Assembly (NCBI RefSeq): GCF_039555335.1
Contig: NC_092640.1
Span: 42,412,599-42,476,598 of the forward strand
Length of the DNA: 64,000 nt
Source: Amphiura filiformis
Lineage: Eukaryota > Echinodermata > Ophiuroidea > Amphilepidida > Amphiuridae
Direction of reading: 5' to 3'
Positions 32,839-44,178 of the stretch are shown piece after piece. Within the stretch, counting starts at the first letter, position 1. Each line of letters starts with the position of its first letter. The notes beneath the pieces were generated by a model. That model ran no database searches. It was given only the letters and a program-made list of their open reading frames with translations, and was not told the origin of the DNA. The position numbers and the translations under genes are program-made.

Positions 32839-35800
32839 GTAAGTTGTTACATAGTTATCATTTAATGCTCTGCGTGCTAGCCATAGGCTTCAACATAAAA
32901 AGTCTTGAGATATTTTCCCAAAATATCAAGAGCCCTGTGGCGTAGATTTCCTTTTGACATCGACAGGGTGGTGTACAAATCTTGAAATAGCACCTTTTGG
33001 CAATATGATAAGTATATTGTACAAATGCGCGCCAAAATATTTGACATATTTATGCTAAACTGGTAAAAATGATGCAAAGCGGAATCAATTCGCGCGAAGC
33101 TTGATAAATTGGCACTTTTTAGGCTACAATGTCCAAATATAAGGTTACTTTGGTCAGAAACTCACATACAGGCGTCAACGTTGGGGGTATGATTGTATGA
33201 TGATGATTGTATGGACCACCCCCTATGAAAATATTTGGGGGGACTTATCCCACATTACACCACCCACTGCCCCTATCCCCCTAGGAACTACGCCTATACA
33301 AGAGCTATCTCAAAAACCTTTGAACCAATACTAGGCTTGTTTGTACTTGTTTTAACGTATTTTACATATTGATTCCAAATATGATCATGAAAATGTACAA
33401 TTCTGAAATTTTTGATTGAAAGTAGTGTCAGACAGTGGTCGGCCAACTAGGTTAGAGTTGACAGACACAGACTGTGACTGTAAATATTTGTCTTGTTATT
33501 TCGGACAAAAACATTTCCTGACAGTTATTTCTAATGTTATTTCAGTATTGAGTAAATAATAACAAAATTCAACTTGGATCAAAATCGTACATTATGGGTT
33601 TAAGTATTTGTACACAGTGGCAGCACCATGTGGCATGGGGGATAAATTTGCTTCATATTAGTACTGTAAAATATACAGTGACACAAAATGGACCGACCAC
33701 ATTTCACAATAACACATAAGATAGTATTGACTCTGTATTTTGTTCTATAATTTCTTTCATTTTCAGGTTATCTGGCTGTGGTGAAGACCCACCTTTGTGT
33801 TCTAAAAGAAAGAGCAGATCCTTTAAGCGGCGGTTCCTTAAGATGGTCTTTGCCATATGCAGAATTATGCCTGTGTCAACGCGTTGTAGCCCCTGTACTC
33901 ATGTCACCGTGTCCACAAAGGAAAGATGAAGATCTGTGGTTTGTTGATGACCCGTGGCCACTTACCATGCAACATAACTGGGAGAAGCATATACTTGATG
34001 TACTGTTGGATCGTGCTTATTGCGGTAAAATTATATGCGTGTAGGGATCACACCACTAAATCAAATTCCTATTCTCTTATGTGTTAAAAGGTACCCAAGA
34101 AATCGTCATTTTCTCATGGTTATAACGTCATCGTTTATTCAAAACATCATTTTCCAGAAGTTTATGATATATTCTACCCTAGAACCAGCATTTTTTGGTA
34201 GTTGAGCAGCTCGATTTTTCTCAGTGGTGCATCGAACACGATGTAAACCATACCAAACTCTACAGCTCACCAACTCTATGTTGTGACATCAGTTGGTCCA
34301 AAAAACTTCATAAAATTTCAGAATTGTAGTATTTTATATCTTTTTATGCTCAGATGATTTGAAAAACATCCACAGAGCACAACTATCACCAAAATTTGGC
34401 ATATCAGCCTTCATTTTATACTTTTTTTTTTCATTTTAATGTACCTGGTATGGTCAGCGAATTAAACACTAGTTCTTATTTCTTCAGTCAGATAGGGTTG
34501 GACCCGATTGAGTACGGTAGAACTACATGTATAGTAAACGCAATACGATGCTGCGCAGTACAGTAAAATCGCTTACTTAGTGAAGTAATCACATACATTT
34601 ATTATCAACTTTTCCACAAATTCAATCTTAAAAGTGAGTCACTCACTTGGAAATTTTAGACAGGTAGAACAAAAGCACATACAATCAAAACTATTATGTA
34701 TACCGTGCATGTATCGTGATCAATTTTTACAGCAGGAACTGGAAACCGAGGCAAACTAACTATACAGTAATATCAAACCAGTATAATATTACAATCGGAG
34801 GTCCCGGGTTCAATCATCTCGAAATACCAAGTTAAGTTCCAGATAGTAATCAGTTGGTGTGTTAGAGATGGATGAACCCTGGACCTTCGGTTGCACTTGG
34901 TAGTGGATGTGTTGACCGTCTATGCAGAAAAACATGATAAAGTAAACTTAAGGGTAGTACTTCATGAAATGAGATATGATATCTGTACTTTAATTTAGCA
35001 TTGGGTTAGATCTTTTAAGATAGGTCCACGACTTATAGGTTCCCCCTAAATACTTTTCAAAATAAATCGGACAATATTTGACGAAATGCAAACGTGTAAA
35101 AGGCATGTGTAGCCTCATTTGTTTTAGTCACAATGGTTCATCATGTAAAAAGAGACCGTTTTAAACAGTAATAAAAGTTGCATCTGAGTCCATATGAGTC
35201 AACTCTCAATTAATACAATATGTCAGGCCTATAATTCATGCGTTTGTTAAAACAACCCCGACTGCTGTGGACTCAGGTGCCACTTTTAAAACGGCCTCTT
35301 TTCTTACACAATTAACCATTGTGACTGAACGCAATCATGTGTGCCGCTATAAATTGGTCGACAGGGGTCAAACAAATAGGGATATACATACCTTTTTACA
35401 TTTTTAGAATTCGTAAAATATTTTTCGACTTATTTTAAAAAGTATTAGAGGGGAACTTATAAGTTGTGGACCCTATAATACCTTCCATATTGTTTTTGAT
35501 AATGTGATTGTTAAAAATGTGTTTTTATGACAGATATCAATGAGTGTGCTTCAGGACCTTGCCAGAATAACGGTACATGTGATGATGGTATTCTTAGTTA
35601 TGTCTGTAGATGCAATGTTGGTTATGAAGGTGTAAATTGTGATCAAAGTAAGTACTTTATAATGGGAATGTTTTAAATTTTATTTTGAGGATGGCACTCT
35701 CTAGTAGCCTGTAATATTTTCAAATCTAGGAGAATACTTATTGAGCTTACCTTGCATTAGTGGGTTCAGTTACAAGAATTGCTTTCAGTGACACTTAGAT

Positions 35801-38219
35801 GAGACCCGGTGCCCCATGTCAACAGCTTTGCATGTTACCCAAGACTTATATAGATTTTTTTGTTTTTGTTTTTATTTGTTTTTGTTTTCTTTCTTTTTTG
35901 GTACAAAAATTGGAAATGAGAAAGATATATGCTGATTTTGTCCCATCTTTATAGTTTCAGTTGATTTTTATTTCAGACACCGATGAGTGTGCTAGCAACC
36001 CTTGCTTAAATTCTGGCACCTGTGTTGATCAACTTAATCAATATGAATGTATGTGCGCTCCTGGTTGGCACGGGAACATTGTAACCAACGTGAGTACAAT
36101 AGGAGGATAACTTGGTTAAACTTTCTCCGATTACTTTGTCGTATATTACCCAATTAAAGTTGTGTTTTGAGGCACTTCACTTGTCTTAATCATACTACTT
36201 ATATAATATTAAAGCAAATCTCCTACTAACGCTAGTCAGGTGCTTCTAGATTAAGCTTTCGTGACATTTGAAACAATATTTTATGTATATTGAACCAAGA
36301 GATTATGATGGATTTTTACAGATAGTATTATTTGTGTGAGACAACCTTCATAATGCATTTTGTAATATGTGTCTTGAAAATGATAACCATTTGTCATGGA
36401 GTTTTTGACGTTTCAACGTTGATGTTAATATAAAAAGGTAAACTGGTCTATGCCTGCATCTACACGCCGGAGATCTTTTCGTGGAACAGACTCCTCGATC
36501 ACCAGTATGCTGCCACATGTACCTCCCGCATTCGAGCATACAGCATGATAAGCTAATATCGATATATGTGATGCGATCAAGCAAAATCAGTCGGAACTCG
36601 GAAATATTAAATTTTCAGTTTCTTATAGGATGGTTAAAGGCATTTACATATCTGGATTTACAAAAAAAAAACTATTGAAATTGAACGACCAGTTCCAAAG
36701 ATATGAGCAATTAAAGAGTTTCCAAAACAAGAGAAAACAAAAGAAAATATTTCCTTTGTATGGCTACTCTCTTAAAACGAATATATTTTTTGAATAGACA
36801 CTTGTCGAATTTGAAAAGGGAAACTATTCAGTTGGGACGTACATTACATATTTTTCTTCAAAATGACTCGCATATTATTTTTTGATAAGATGGCCTTGTC
36901 ATTTAAAACGATGATCTTGTCAAATATTATAGAATGAATAGATTCGTGTCAAACATTACCCAACTTATCAAATTTGAGTAGGTTGTCTTGTCAGAGGGGG
37001 ATCTAATAGAATCTTGTCAAAATGAAATGAATCATCTTGTTAAATATTGAGTTGGAGATCTTGTCAATATGAATAGTTACTTGTTAAAATAAAACGAAAA
37101 CTAATCATTTTGATAAGATTGTTCGGTCAAAGTGATAATAAACCTAATCAAATGAACTGTATATCATTGATCTCTTGGTACGAATAGTTAATACGGGATC
37201 AAATATACATGAGTAGAAATGAATAGTACGAATTTCAAGTATACAAACCCGCTCACGGTATCGTACAAAAACTTACACAAAAACTTGGCATGTTGTACTT
37301 ATGCTTTTGACATTGTAGGCGTTTGTTCTCATGAATGGAATGGAAATTGCTACCAATATGTTGCCATTCCTAAATCATGGTCTGATGCTGAAATGTACTG
37401 CAGTATTCAGTATGGAGCCCATCTTGTGAGCATCCATTCCGCTGAAGAAAACATGGTTGTCAGGGGACTTGGTGAATCGGCTGATGTAAGTGAGATTTTT
37501 TTTTAAATTAAAAGAATATAAACGGGGTGTTTCTTAAAGGATGTATCCGGCAATCACATCATTATGCCTAATATGTTAGAAAAATAATTATCAAGCACGA
37601 ATCACGTGATTTTATTTTAAACAAACTAATATTGGCCATAAAAATGAATAAAAACAGCCGCCTCTCAACACGCGATATTTCCCGAGCAATGAAATTGCCT
37701 AGTGCAATGACGTCCAAGTACTAGTAATACAATGAAGGCTGACGACAATTGAGCACAAATAACCATTGCGTCATTGTACTACGATTGACCAATTCACAGT
37801 GTATTTCACACTCACTCTAGAGGGCATACTAACTCATTTCTGCTATTATTCAGTGTAGCATGCGGTTGGCGGCCCGGTTTCACGCAAAAATCGCAATCTC
37901 TCTACTATCTCGTCAGTAGACTTCGGTTATATATATATATATATAAATGCGCTTTTATAAATGCGCACGTGACCAGATGGCCAGCGCCATATTTGCATTA
38001 CATCACTGTCAATCACTGATATGACGACCATTGAGGGAGTGGCTACAGTTGTGACTTTGTTTCATGGCTAGCACTGGCAAGGAACATTGGCTGGAGGTTC
38101 GATGCTATAAATTTGCAAGGATAAATCATGGATATCGAAGGATCATGATTATTGCACAGCACCCCCCTCCCCCATGTACAAACATAACTAATTTTTATTT
38201 ATTTTTTATTTATTTATTT

Positions 38220-38310
<91 letters not shown>

Positions 38311-40270
38311 TTTTGTATTTATTTATTTTTTTATTTATTCGGTACAAATAAATGTTTTTTTTATTTTCTTAAATTGCAAATTATTTACAGATTTTGGTGA
38401 TTTTTTGGGTTATTTCTACAACCAAAAAACCGACCGATCGACCCTACTTGAAAGGTCCGTCCGCCCGTAGAACAGGGTTTCTTTTTTTCTTAGCCTTACT
38501 TATAATTTTATAAATATTATTTGTTCCCCCTTTCGGCTAGGCCAAACCCACCCTCCCCCCTTTTACACTCATAAATAATTGTTTGTTTTTTTTGCTAAGT
38601 TTCCCCTTCCGTGTAAAGTAAAACTTTATAAACCGTTTGAACCAAACTGAACAAAATTGACGTATACAATTACAATATATAATACCATGACAATAATGTG
38701 TATGACGACCATAGTAGAAGAATAAACCATGCATAACATACTTCCTTTAAAATTAGAGTTAAAATTAGGGTCAGGGTTATGTTCAGTGGCGGCACTACGG
38801 GGGGGGGGGAGTGGAAATACTTGACTCCCAAATAAATAAATCCATGACCCATTCCTCCCGAAGAAAATGACAGCCCCCTAAGTTCCCTATCATCACGTGC
38901 AAAAATTATCAAATAACATCATCGGCAGCTACTCAGTTCTGACCTTAATGCCAGTAAGAATCACATTTCGTCATCAATATGGCCAATTGACACGCCCATT
39001 TAGCACGGAAATAATGAAATACAAGTTTTTAAATCAGCTATATCTAGCTTTTCCGTCATTAATTTTTTTGTCCGTAATGGAAAATCCAAATAAAGAGTGT
39101 ATGTTTCGCTCAAATTATTTTGCCCTTTGCAATCAATGCCACTATTTTGCAAAAACAGTTTTCCTTGTAACCTGTCATTTTCGCCTATACTTTTGCGTGT
39201 GGAATTTGTGTACATCCGGGTACCTTACATTGTTGAACACGGTATGGCGACTTGTAGATGTCACGTGCGCATTTATAAAAGCGCATTTATATATATACCC
39301 GAAGTCCACTGCTCATGTTGAGAGCCGGCTGTCATTATTCCTTTTTATGCCCAATATGAGTTTGTTTTAAATAAAACCATGTGATTCGTGCTTGATAATT
39401 ATTTTCCTAACATATAAGGCATAATGTTATGATTGCCAGAGATTTAAGTTAGCTTTGGTTAAAGCACACATTTAAAACAACATTATATAAAGCGACGATA
39501 AAGGATTTTGATGAATTTTTTTAAAAGACATGAGGTATGAAAAGACATGTCAAAAATTCATAAAAGGTCATACCAAAATCGTAGATTTTAAAAAAATTGA
39601 AAACGTAAACATACCACGTATTTGTATGTCAAAATTACAACAAGAAAAAAAGAAAAAATAACACTCACAAATATTAATGTTTAGGGTCAGTTAGATGTGT
39701 CAATTATTATATGGATATCAAATCGGTTAGCCTTAGATCAGTTTACTCAGAATCAAAGATAAGTGCACTGGTATACAGTATTATAGATAATATTCGGGTG
39801 CCTTACCATTATATTTGCCATTAACAACATGGTAAGTCAAGAAAGCAAAAACGATGTGATCATATATTTTTATACTCACAGAATGTATCAAACTGTTATT
39901 TTATATGCTTAATCTCGGTACAATAAACAACAAAAAGTATCATATTTTTGTAGTTATATGATGAATGACATTTTGTGCTTAAACCCATTTTACTTTACGA
40001 AACGTTTATTAGTAACTGAATATATTCAGTATTGTTGCTCTTTATTGTTTGCAGCCATGGATCGGTTTGAATGACCTGATTATTGCACGTACATTTCAGT
40101 GGAATGATGGTACTCAAACAGACTATACTAACTGGAATCCCGGCGAACCTTATAATAGTGTTGGTGAAGATTGTGTTACTTTCGTAGCTTCAGGCGCCTG
40201 GAATGACAATTTTTGTACTAGGGCAAAGGAATTTGTTTGCAAAAATTCAAGCTTGCAGTTTGAACCATAA
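32799..40270 (+). CDS. Secreted EGF-EGF-C-type lectin gene (six exons)
   Basis: Exons: 32799-32838, 33767-34024, 35534-35647, 35977-36089, 37319-37485, 40055-40270, all with GT-AG borders. The predicted product is about 302 residues if the frame were intact: signal peptide, a Cys-rich segment I do not recognise, two calcium-binding-type EGF modules and one long-form CTLD. No transmembrane segment, so it is probably a secreted, calcium-dependent carbohydrate-binding protein. Introns 1-3 are phase 1, as usual for shuffled modules, and the intron inside the CTLD is phase 0. Exon 4 is 113 nt instead of 114, which breaks the frame. Start choice rests on the hydrophobic N-terminus and on conservation of exon 1 in the duplicate at 26546. 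Confidence 0.75.
33767..34024 (+). CDS. Lectin exon 2: Cys-rich segment of unknown fold
   Basis: The acceptor TTTCAG precedes 33767 and the donor is GTAAAA (weak but GT). The exon is 258 nt, phase 1 at both ends. It encodes the end of the signal peptide and about 75 residues with six cysteines (HLC, ELCLC, SPC, AYC plus context), including [17 protein letters not shown] and [21 protein letters not shown] recognise no domain. The symmetric phase and the even number of cysteines suggest a self-contained module. Confidence 0.65.
34025..35533 (+). other. Lectin intron 2
   Basis: Holds a SINE-like B-box word (GGTCCCGGGTTCAATC near 34800) and the MITE at 35023-35472. No other exon seen. Confidence 0.6.
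35023..35472. mobile_element. MITE in lectin intron 2
   Basis: Inverted ends GGTCCACGACTTATAGGTTC and, inward from the right, GGTCCACAACTTATAAGTTC, about 45 bp with mismatches. No ORF. Confidence 0.75.
35534..35647 (+). CDS. Lectin exon 3: calcium-binding EGF domain 1
   Basis: One complete EGF module in a 114-nt phase 1-1 exon: [16 protein letters not shown].. with six cysteines. It has the calcium-binding start D-I-N-E-C and the hydroxylation-type pattern C-D-D-x4-Y-x-C-x-C. Confidence 0.9.
35977..36089 (+). CDS. Lectin exon 4: EGF domain 2 with a one-base deficit
   Basis: It begins [16 protein letters not shown] and keeps C-V-D-x4-Y-x-C-M-C, but near the end the frame runs into GWHGNIVTN and loses the sixth cysteine. 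The exon is 113 nt. One further base in the GGG run near 36073 would restore the usual length, the final cysteine and the phase-1 junction seen in its neighbours. Either a true inactivating deletion or a base missed in sequencing. Confidence 0.8.
36564..36780. mobile_element. MITE family A copy 3, truncated
   Basis: Left end ATATGTGATGCGATCAAGC intact; the right terminal repeat is lost after about 36765. Lies in lectin intron 4. Confidence 0.8.
36781..37318 (+). other. Lectin intron 4, 3' part
   Basis: CTTGTCAAA/ATCTTGTCAA-like words recur several times between 36895 and 37090. No exon. Confidence 0.5.
37319..37485 (+). CDS. Lectin exon 5: CTLD first half
   Basis: Starts in phase 1 after TTGTAG. 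Encodes [14 protein letters not shown].. (the extra N-terminal disulfide of long-form CTLDs), then WSDAEMYC and [13 protein letters not shown], the conserved alpha-helix and beta-strand words of C-type lectins. Ends in phase 0 at GAT before GTAAGT. Confidence 0.9.
37549..39437. mobile_element. Long foldback element in the CTLD intron
   Basis: The left end GGCAATCACATCATTATGCC and its mirror ending at 39437 frame inverted arms of about 200-400 bp, including TCAAGCACGAATCACGTGAT and the TATATA/AAATGCGC segment near 37930 and 39270. A headless copy lies at 52145-52260. The centre holds the TTTA microsatellite at 38190-38343. No transposase. It separates the two CTLD exons. Confidence 0.75.
38190..38343. 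repeat. (TTTA)n microsatellite
   Basis: More than 30 near-perfect TTTA units. The frame of repeated LFIY is an artefact of the repeat. Confidence 0.95.
39438..40054 (+). other. Lectin intron 5, 3' part
   Basis: AT-rich, nothing else seen before the acceptor TTTGCAG at 40048-40054. Confidence 0.5.
40055..40270 (+). CDS. Lectin exon 6: CTLD second half and stop
   Basis: Starts [20 protein letters not shown] (the WIGL core motif). It continues with [18 protein letters not shown] and GAWNDNFC, and ends [10 protein letters not shown]-stop. The calcium/sugar site is E-P-Y where the classic motif is E-P-N, followed by E-D and W-N-D. Most calcium ligands are kept but the Asn of EPN is replaced, so sugar choice cannot be inferred as mannose type with confidence. 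Confidence 0.9.
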   Translation, partial: PWIGLNDLIIARTFQWNDGTQTDYTNWNPGEPYNSVGEDCVTFVASGAWNDNFCTRAKEFVCKNSSLQFEP

Positions 40271-40571
40271 CTAAAATAAGTTATAATTAGACCTTTTTAA
40301 TTTAAGTTTATTTGGATCGGCTAGCAGCTTCGTGAGTCTTTTGACGGTGAGACTTATCACCCACATGCACGGGTATGGGATTCGTAAAAAGTCATAAAGA
40401 GAAGTAATTTTTTCGACTTTTTTTTTTTTCAGATACACCTTTTTAACGTAAAATGTGTTGACTAGGTAATGATAATGGGTACCAAGTTGCCCCTACTTGT
40501 CCAATAACGGAATTTTTTTTACACTTGTACATATGTTTATTTAGTACTGCATGGGCTGCTACCAATCCATG

Positions 40572-40773
40572 AATAAATACTTTGATCAACTATACATGAC
40601 ATTTATTTGAAAATAAACGGTAGTTAAATGTAAGATTTTTCAGCTTTTACCACCTTGAACACACAATATTTGTGATTTTTGAAATTATATATGTCATGCA
40701 GTCTGGTTTTCTTTTCATTGTAAATAATTGCACATCAATTCAGCTTTTAGCTGCAACTGTGTCTTTTAATAAA
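40572..40773 (+). promoter_or_regulatory. Candidate polyadenylation signals of the lectin gene
   Basis: AATAAA occurs at 40572, 40612 and 40768, 300-500 bp after the stop codon. Which one is used cannot be told. Confidence 0.5.
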
Positions 40774-40912
40774 CCATGAATGATGCTGATGATAATGGTA
40801 GGCATTGTTTAAAAAAGATAAAAGGAGGTACATAATGGTATACTTTATTTTTAAATTACCATACTTTCAGAGTGTAAATACACTTTTCATGCTTTATAGA
40901 TTATATATGTTC

Positions 40913-41201
40913 ACCAAGCAAACACAGAAATATTCTTAAATGTTTTTTTTAAACGTTTTAATAACATTTAAATGTCGGGTTATATAAAGGTCATGAAAAC
41001 GTTTTTAAAACGTTATTGCAAATATTTTAGGCAAACATTTTTCGCAAAATATTTTTTCAACCCCAAAATAACATAGAATGTTTAGAATGGTTTGTATCAA
41101 GTTTTCAAAAAATGTTTTTTGGATGTTATGAAAACGTTTTTATACCCTTTATATAACCCGGCATTTAAACGTTTTCTGTAAAACGTTTTGTGTTTGCTGG
41201 G
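40913..41201. mobile_element. MITE rich in AAACGTTTT
   Basis: Ends CACCAAGCAAACACA and TGTGTTTGCTGGG are inverted. AACGTTTT/AAAACGTT words recur through the interior, and the GGTTATATAAAGG / CCTTTATATAACC blocks mirror each other. Confidence 0.7.
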
Positions 41202-41808
41202 CAAGAACCACTGTCATTTTAGTAACAGCTTTGTGAAATTACCATCGTTCTAATTGAACAATTAGTATGGGTCTATCTATACAGGGTGTTCCAAAAATAG
41301 AGAACTCTCATTGCACCCTCTTTTCTCCTATTTCTAAAGAGTTGATCAAATATATTTTGGTATGTAAAGAAACCTTTAATCGTTAGCTTTAATAAACCAA
41401 AACAGTTATTTCAATCGACTCACAACTTTTGAAGATATGCTCTTTTAAAGAAATGTACCAGTTTTTCACTCTGTCCACGGAGGAGGATTGGCTACTTCAA
41501 GATTGTAAAGGAGTACACGTACCATGCATGAGTATGAAACATTCCTCAATGATTACTTTATAAAATAACTTTATTTAGGGAATGGGCTTTACCGGTGGGC
41601 TTATGTGCTATTAATGTTGTTCAGTGTCATTAATTTGTGGGTAAAATGGATGTGGGATGGGACTTCTTTTGCCATACTTGCAATTACTTATTTGTTCTTG
41701 GTTATTTATGCCTTTTTGTTTTATTATGTTTCTTACTTTCTTACTTTGTTGTTTCTTGATTTCTTTTTATTTACAACAGAAGTCATTTCTCTTTTTAAGA
41801 TAAAAGGT

Positions 41809-41824
41809 AGCCCTGAAAAGGGCT
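41809..41824 (-). promoter_or_regulatory. Histone-mRNA-type 3' stem-loop
   Basis: On the - strand: AGCCCT-TTTC-AGGGCT, a six-pair stem with a four-base TTTC loop, preceded by ACCAAAC and followed by ACC. The histone consensus is ACCAAA, GGYYCT-TTTC-AGRRCC, ACC. A purine-rich AAAAAGAGAAATGA lies 12 nt downstream, where the U7 snRNA-binding element would be. The first pair is A-T instead of G-C. It starts 33 nt after a TAA stop, typical of histone 3' UTRs. Confidence 0.65.
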
Positions 41825-41857
41825 GTTTGGTTTGTCTTTGGTTCTTCTGAAGTGAGT

Positions 41858-42088
41858 TTACAGTGCTGCTCTGCCCTCTACCTGGTTGCCTCATTGGCGA
41901 ATACAGGTTTCAGCCCTGGTCCTCATTGCATCACTTGCGTTGCGTACCATACTTGTGCGCCGGATACTTGCGAATGCAGCAGTAATACGTTTGCAAAGAT
42001 CTTGGATTTTGCCGCAAAGGAAGAAATGAAGTGGTGTGAGGTCTGGTTCTCTTGCAGGCCACTCCACAGCATGACCCATCCCAACCAC
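41858..42088 (-). pseudogene. Mariner transposase C-terminus
   Basis: Reads AVEWPAREPDLTPLHFFLCG, the third catalytic Asp region (PDLTPLxFFLxG), then AMRTRAETCIRQ and an in-frame TGA at 41891. Past it the frame continues GNQVEGRAAL to TAA at 41858, the usual family ending. So one nonsense change has cut a normal C-terminus. The N-terminal two thirds are missing. Confidence 0.75.
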
Positions 42089-42359
42089 TCTGTTTTCTAT
42101 CCGTGGACAGAGTGAAAAACGGGTACTTTTCTTTAAAAAGGCATATCTTCAAAAGTTGTGAGCCGATTGAAATAACTGTTTTGGTTTATTAAAGCTAACA
42201 ATTAGAGGTTTCTTTACATACCAAAATATATTTGATCAACTTTTCAAAAATAGAGGGCGCAATGAGGGCACAATGAGTGTTCTCCTCTTTTTTTTTTTTT
42301 GGGGGGGGCACCCAGTATATTAGCCCTATCCTTAAGCTCTAGGTTGAGGACCTTATGAG

Positions 42360-42706
42360 TTAAAGGCCCATTCAGTGATTTGCTGATCCGGACGATCGTA
42401 AAAATCATCAAAATTCAGATTTTGGTACTTTTGTCATTGCCATAAATGTGTTAACATATAACCTGTTAGTGGTCCAGCCGTTAAGTCAAAAATAAGGAAT
42501 TTATATGGATCTGTAATTTAGATACTGACAGTATCTAAATTAGCTTCAACTTCGTCAATACTGTTGTTTTTTCGTTTTTTGCCAATTTTTTTTTTATTTC
42601 AAGAATACTAAATGACAATTTGAATGACTTATCCTTCACTTTTAAGCCATTTATGAACAATTTTGTTTTCTTAAACTTTCGCTGAGATCACTGAATGGGT
42701 CTTTAA
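42360..42706. mobile_element. TTAA MITE, family D copy 2
   Basis: TTAAAGGCCCATTCAGTGAT at the left, ATCACTGAATGGGTCTTTAA at the right. Internal hairpin AATTTAGATACTGACAGTAT. Confidence 0.85.
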
Positions 42707-43049
42707 GTGTAAATAATTTGTACATAGAGCATAGAAGACTGTGACTTTTCAATTAATTATTATGTTTGAATTTGATAACATGTCTGCTGTATTCTTGGGA
42801 AACAATGATTCCCAGTGTGTCGCTTTAACACACCTGTCATGTAACGTATCACTATATTAAGCCGTAGGCCAAAATGATCTCATTTCTAATGGAAGGTTTT
42901 TATTTCAAACTCTAATGGTGACCCGCAGGTCAAATTGCTAGAATTGTACATTAAACACACCTAAACAGACACAATGCAATTTGCAGGCAGCAGCTTAATC
43001 AGCGCCAATATTGCAACATTGAAACAAACAACTATACAAACATCCAATC
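42707..43049. other. No feature seen
   Basis: Unique AT-rich sequence. Confidence 0.45.
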
Positions 43050-43190
43050 CAACCCAACCCATCCCCCAGTAGGCAATGAGGATAAAGTGCCTTGCCCAAG
43101 GACACAACACGTTGGCACGAGCGGGGCTCGAACTCACAACCTATGTATTATGAGTCGGGCGCCTTATCCACTCGGCCACACGTGCTCCCA
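43050..43190 (-). repeat. tRNA-derived SINE
   Basis: On the - strand: GTGGCCGAGTGGATAAGGCG (A-box), GAGTTCGAGCC (B-box), then a conserved SINE core with TTGTGTCCTTGGGCAAGGCA. This core type is shared by SINEs of many marine invertebrates. Tail degenerate. Confidence 0.85.
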
Positions 43191-43539
43191 CTAATGGCGC
43201 AGTTTATTAACCGCTATTTCACATCAAAGCACTAATTTTGACCTTAAGTTGCGGGGTATGAGGTTTGGTACCCAACATATTCAAATGTCATTTTATCAAT
43301 GTATAAAATTGGGGTTAAAGAACTGTGCCCTGACAGATGAGCATTGTTTGAGATCCTAGTATATATTTTAAGATTATGCAACATCAAACTCAAATCACAT
43401 ATTGCAAATAGAAAAGAGACTTGTTTTAAACAAGACAAAGTGGTTACATGAATAATTAGTCCATTTCACATCAAAGCCCAAGGTATATATTCCATTATCA
43501 TGTCCCTCTTTCCATAATCTAAAATTGCATCTTGATAAA

Positions 43540-44178
43540 GCAAGAGAGACCAAGGCAAGTTAAAACTTATAATCTTACCTTAGGACTGCAACTAACGGAT
43601 AACAAATGGCGTGAAAAAGTCGTTCCGCGTTGCCCCAGGTTTTTGAGTAAAGTGAAACATGGAGAGGAGAGGGCATTACAGAAAACAAAATAGCCCCATT
43701 CCGGCGTGTCTTCATTGGCAACACCAGTACCACTTAGGGCCTACCTCCTGGTACATCAGTATACTATGGCCGGGTACATTTGTATTGCATAGTTCTGAGT
43801 GGGGTCTGTTTCCGACGTTCCACTTTGGACTATTGTCCACTTTGCTCATTCCACTTTGCCCCGACCAGATGAGACATTTCCCGAAAAGCATCACTGTCAT
43901 GTACGCTAGTGTATGCTAGCCCTGTTACCATGCATAGAGTAGGCTTAGGCCACCTGTCATTAATATGGCTATCACAATAACTCAGCAAATTATATTTCTA
44001 TAAATTATCGAATTAAACATACGAAAAACAGACATTTTCTGCACAAAAAAACCACCCAAACAATGCTGGATAAGTGCCGTGTTCTAAATACATTAGCTTG
44101 GAGATTAAAGGCAATATACTTAGGTTAATGGGGTGTTTCGTTTTGCCCCTTGGTCCACTATGCCCCGGTCTCCCCTGC
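43540..44178. mobile_element. Possible motif-loaded element (CACTTTGCCCC words)
   Basis: Ends GCAAGAGAGACCAAGGCAAG and, inward from the right, GCAGGGGAGACCGGGGCATA are similar in inverted orientation. Inside, TTCCACTTTG/TTTTGCCCC-type words recur (43624, 43691, 43817, 43835, 43850, 44142, 44155). No ORF of note. Confidence 0.45.

Larger units (their letters stand above)
41282..42315 (-). mobile_element. Mariner-type remnant with histone-like 3' end
   Basis: TA-flanked start CAGGGTGTTCCAAAAATAGA. The right end is degenerate (..CACCCAGTA). Long inverted repeats of about 200 bp share CACAACTTTTGAAGATATGC and ACCAAAACAGTTATTTCAAT. It holds a - strand transposase C-terminus and, just beyond the stop, a histone-type stem-loop. 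Confidence 0.75.

Noticed and set aside
38064..38351. 95-residue open frame ending in repeated LFIY
   Set aside because: Produced by the (TTTA)n microsatellite.
41605..41850. Hydrophobic 81-residue frame resembling a membrane protein
   Set aside because: T-rich strand opposite the 3' flank of the mariner remnant; no splice or homology support.
41780..41900. A histone gene ending at the stem-loop
   Set aside because: The coding sequence upstream of the hairpin reads as a mariner transposase C-terminus, with no histone residues.
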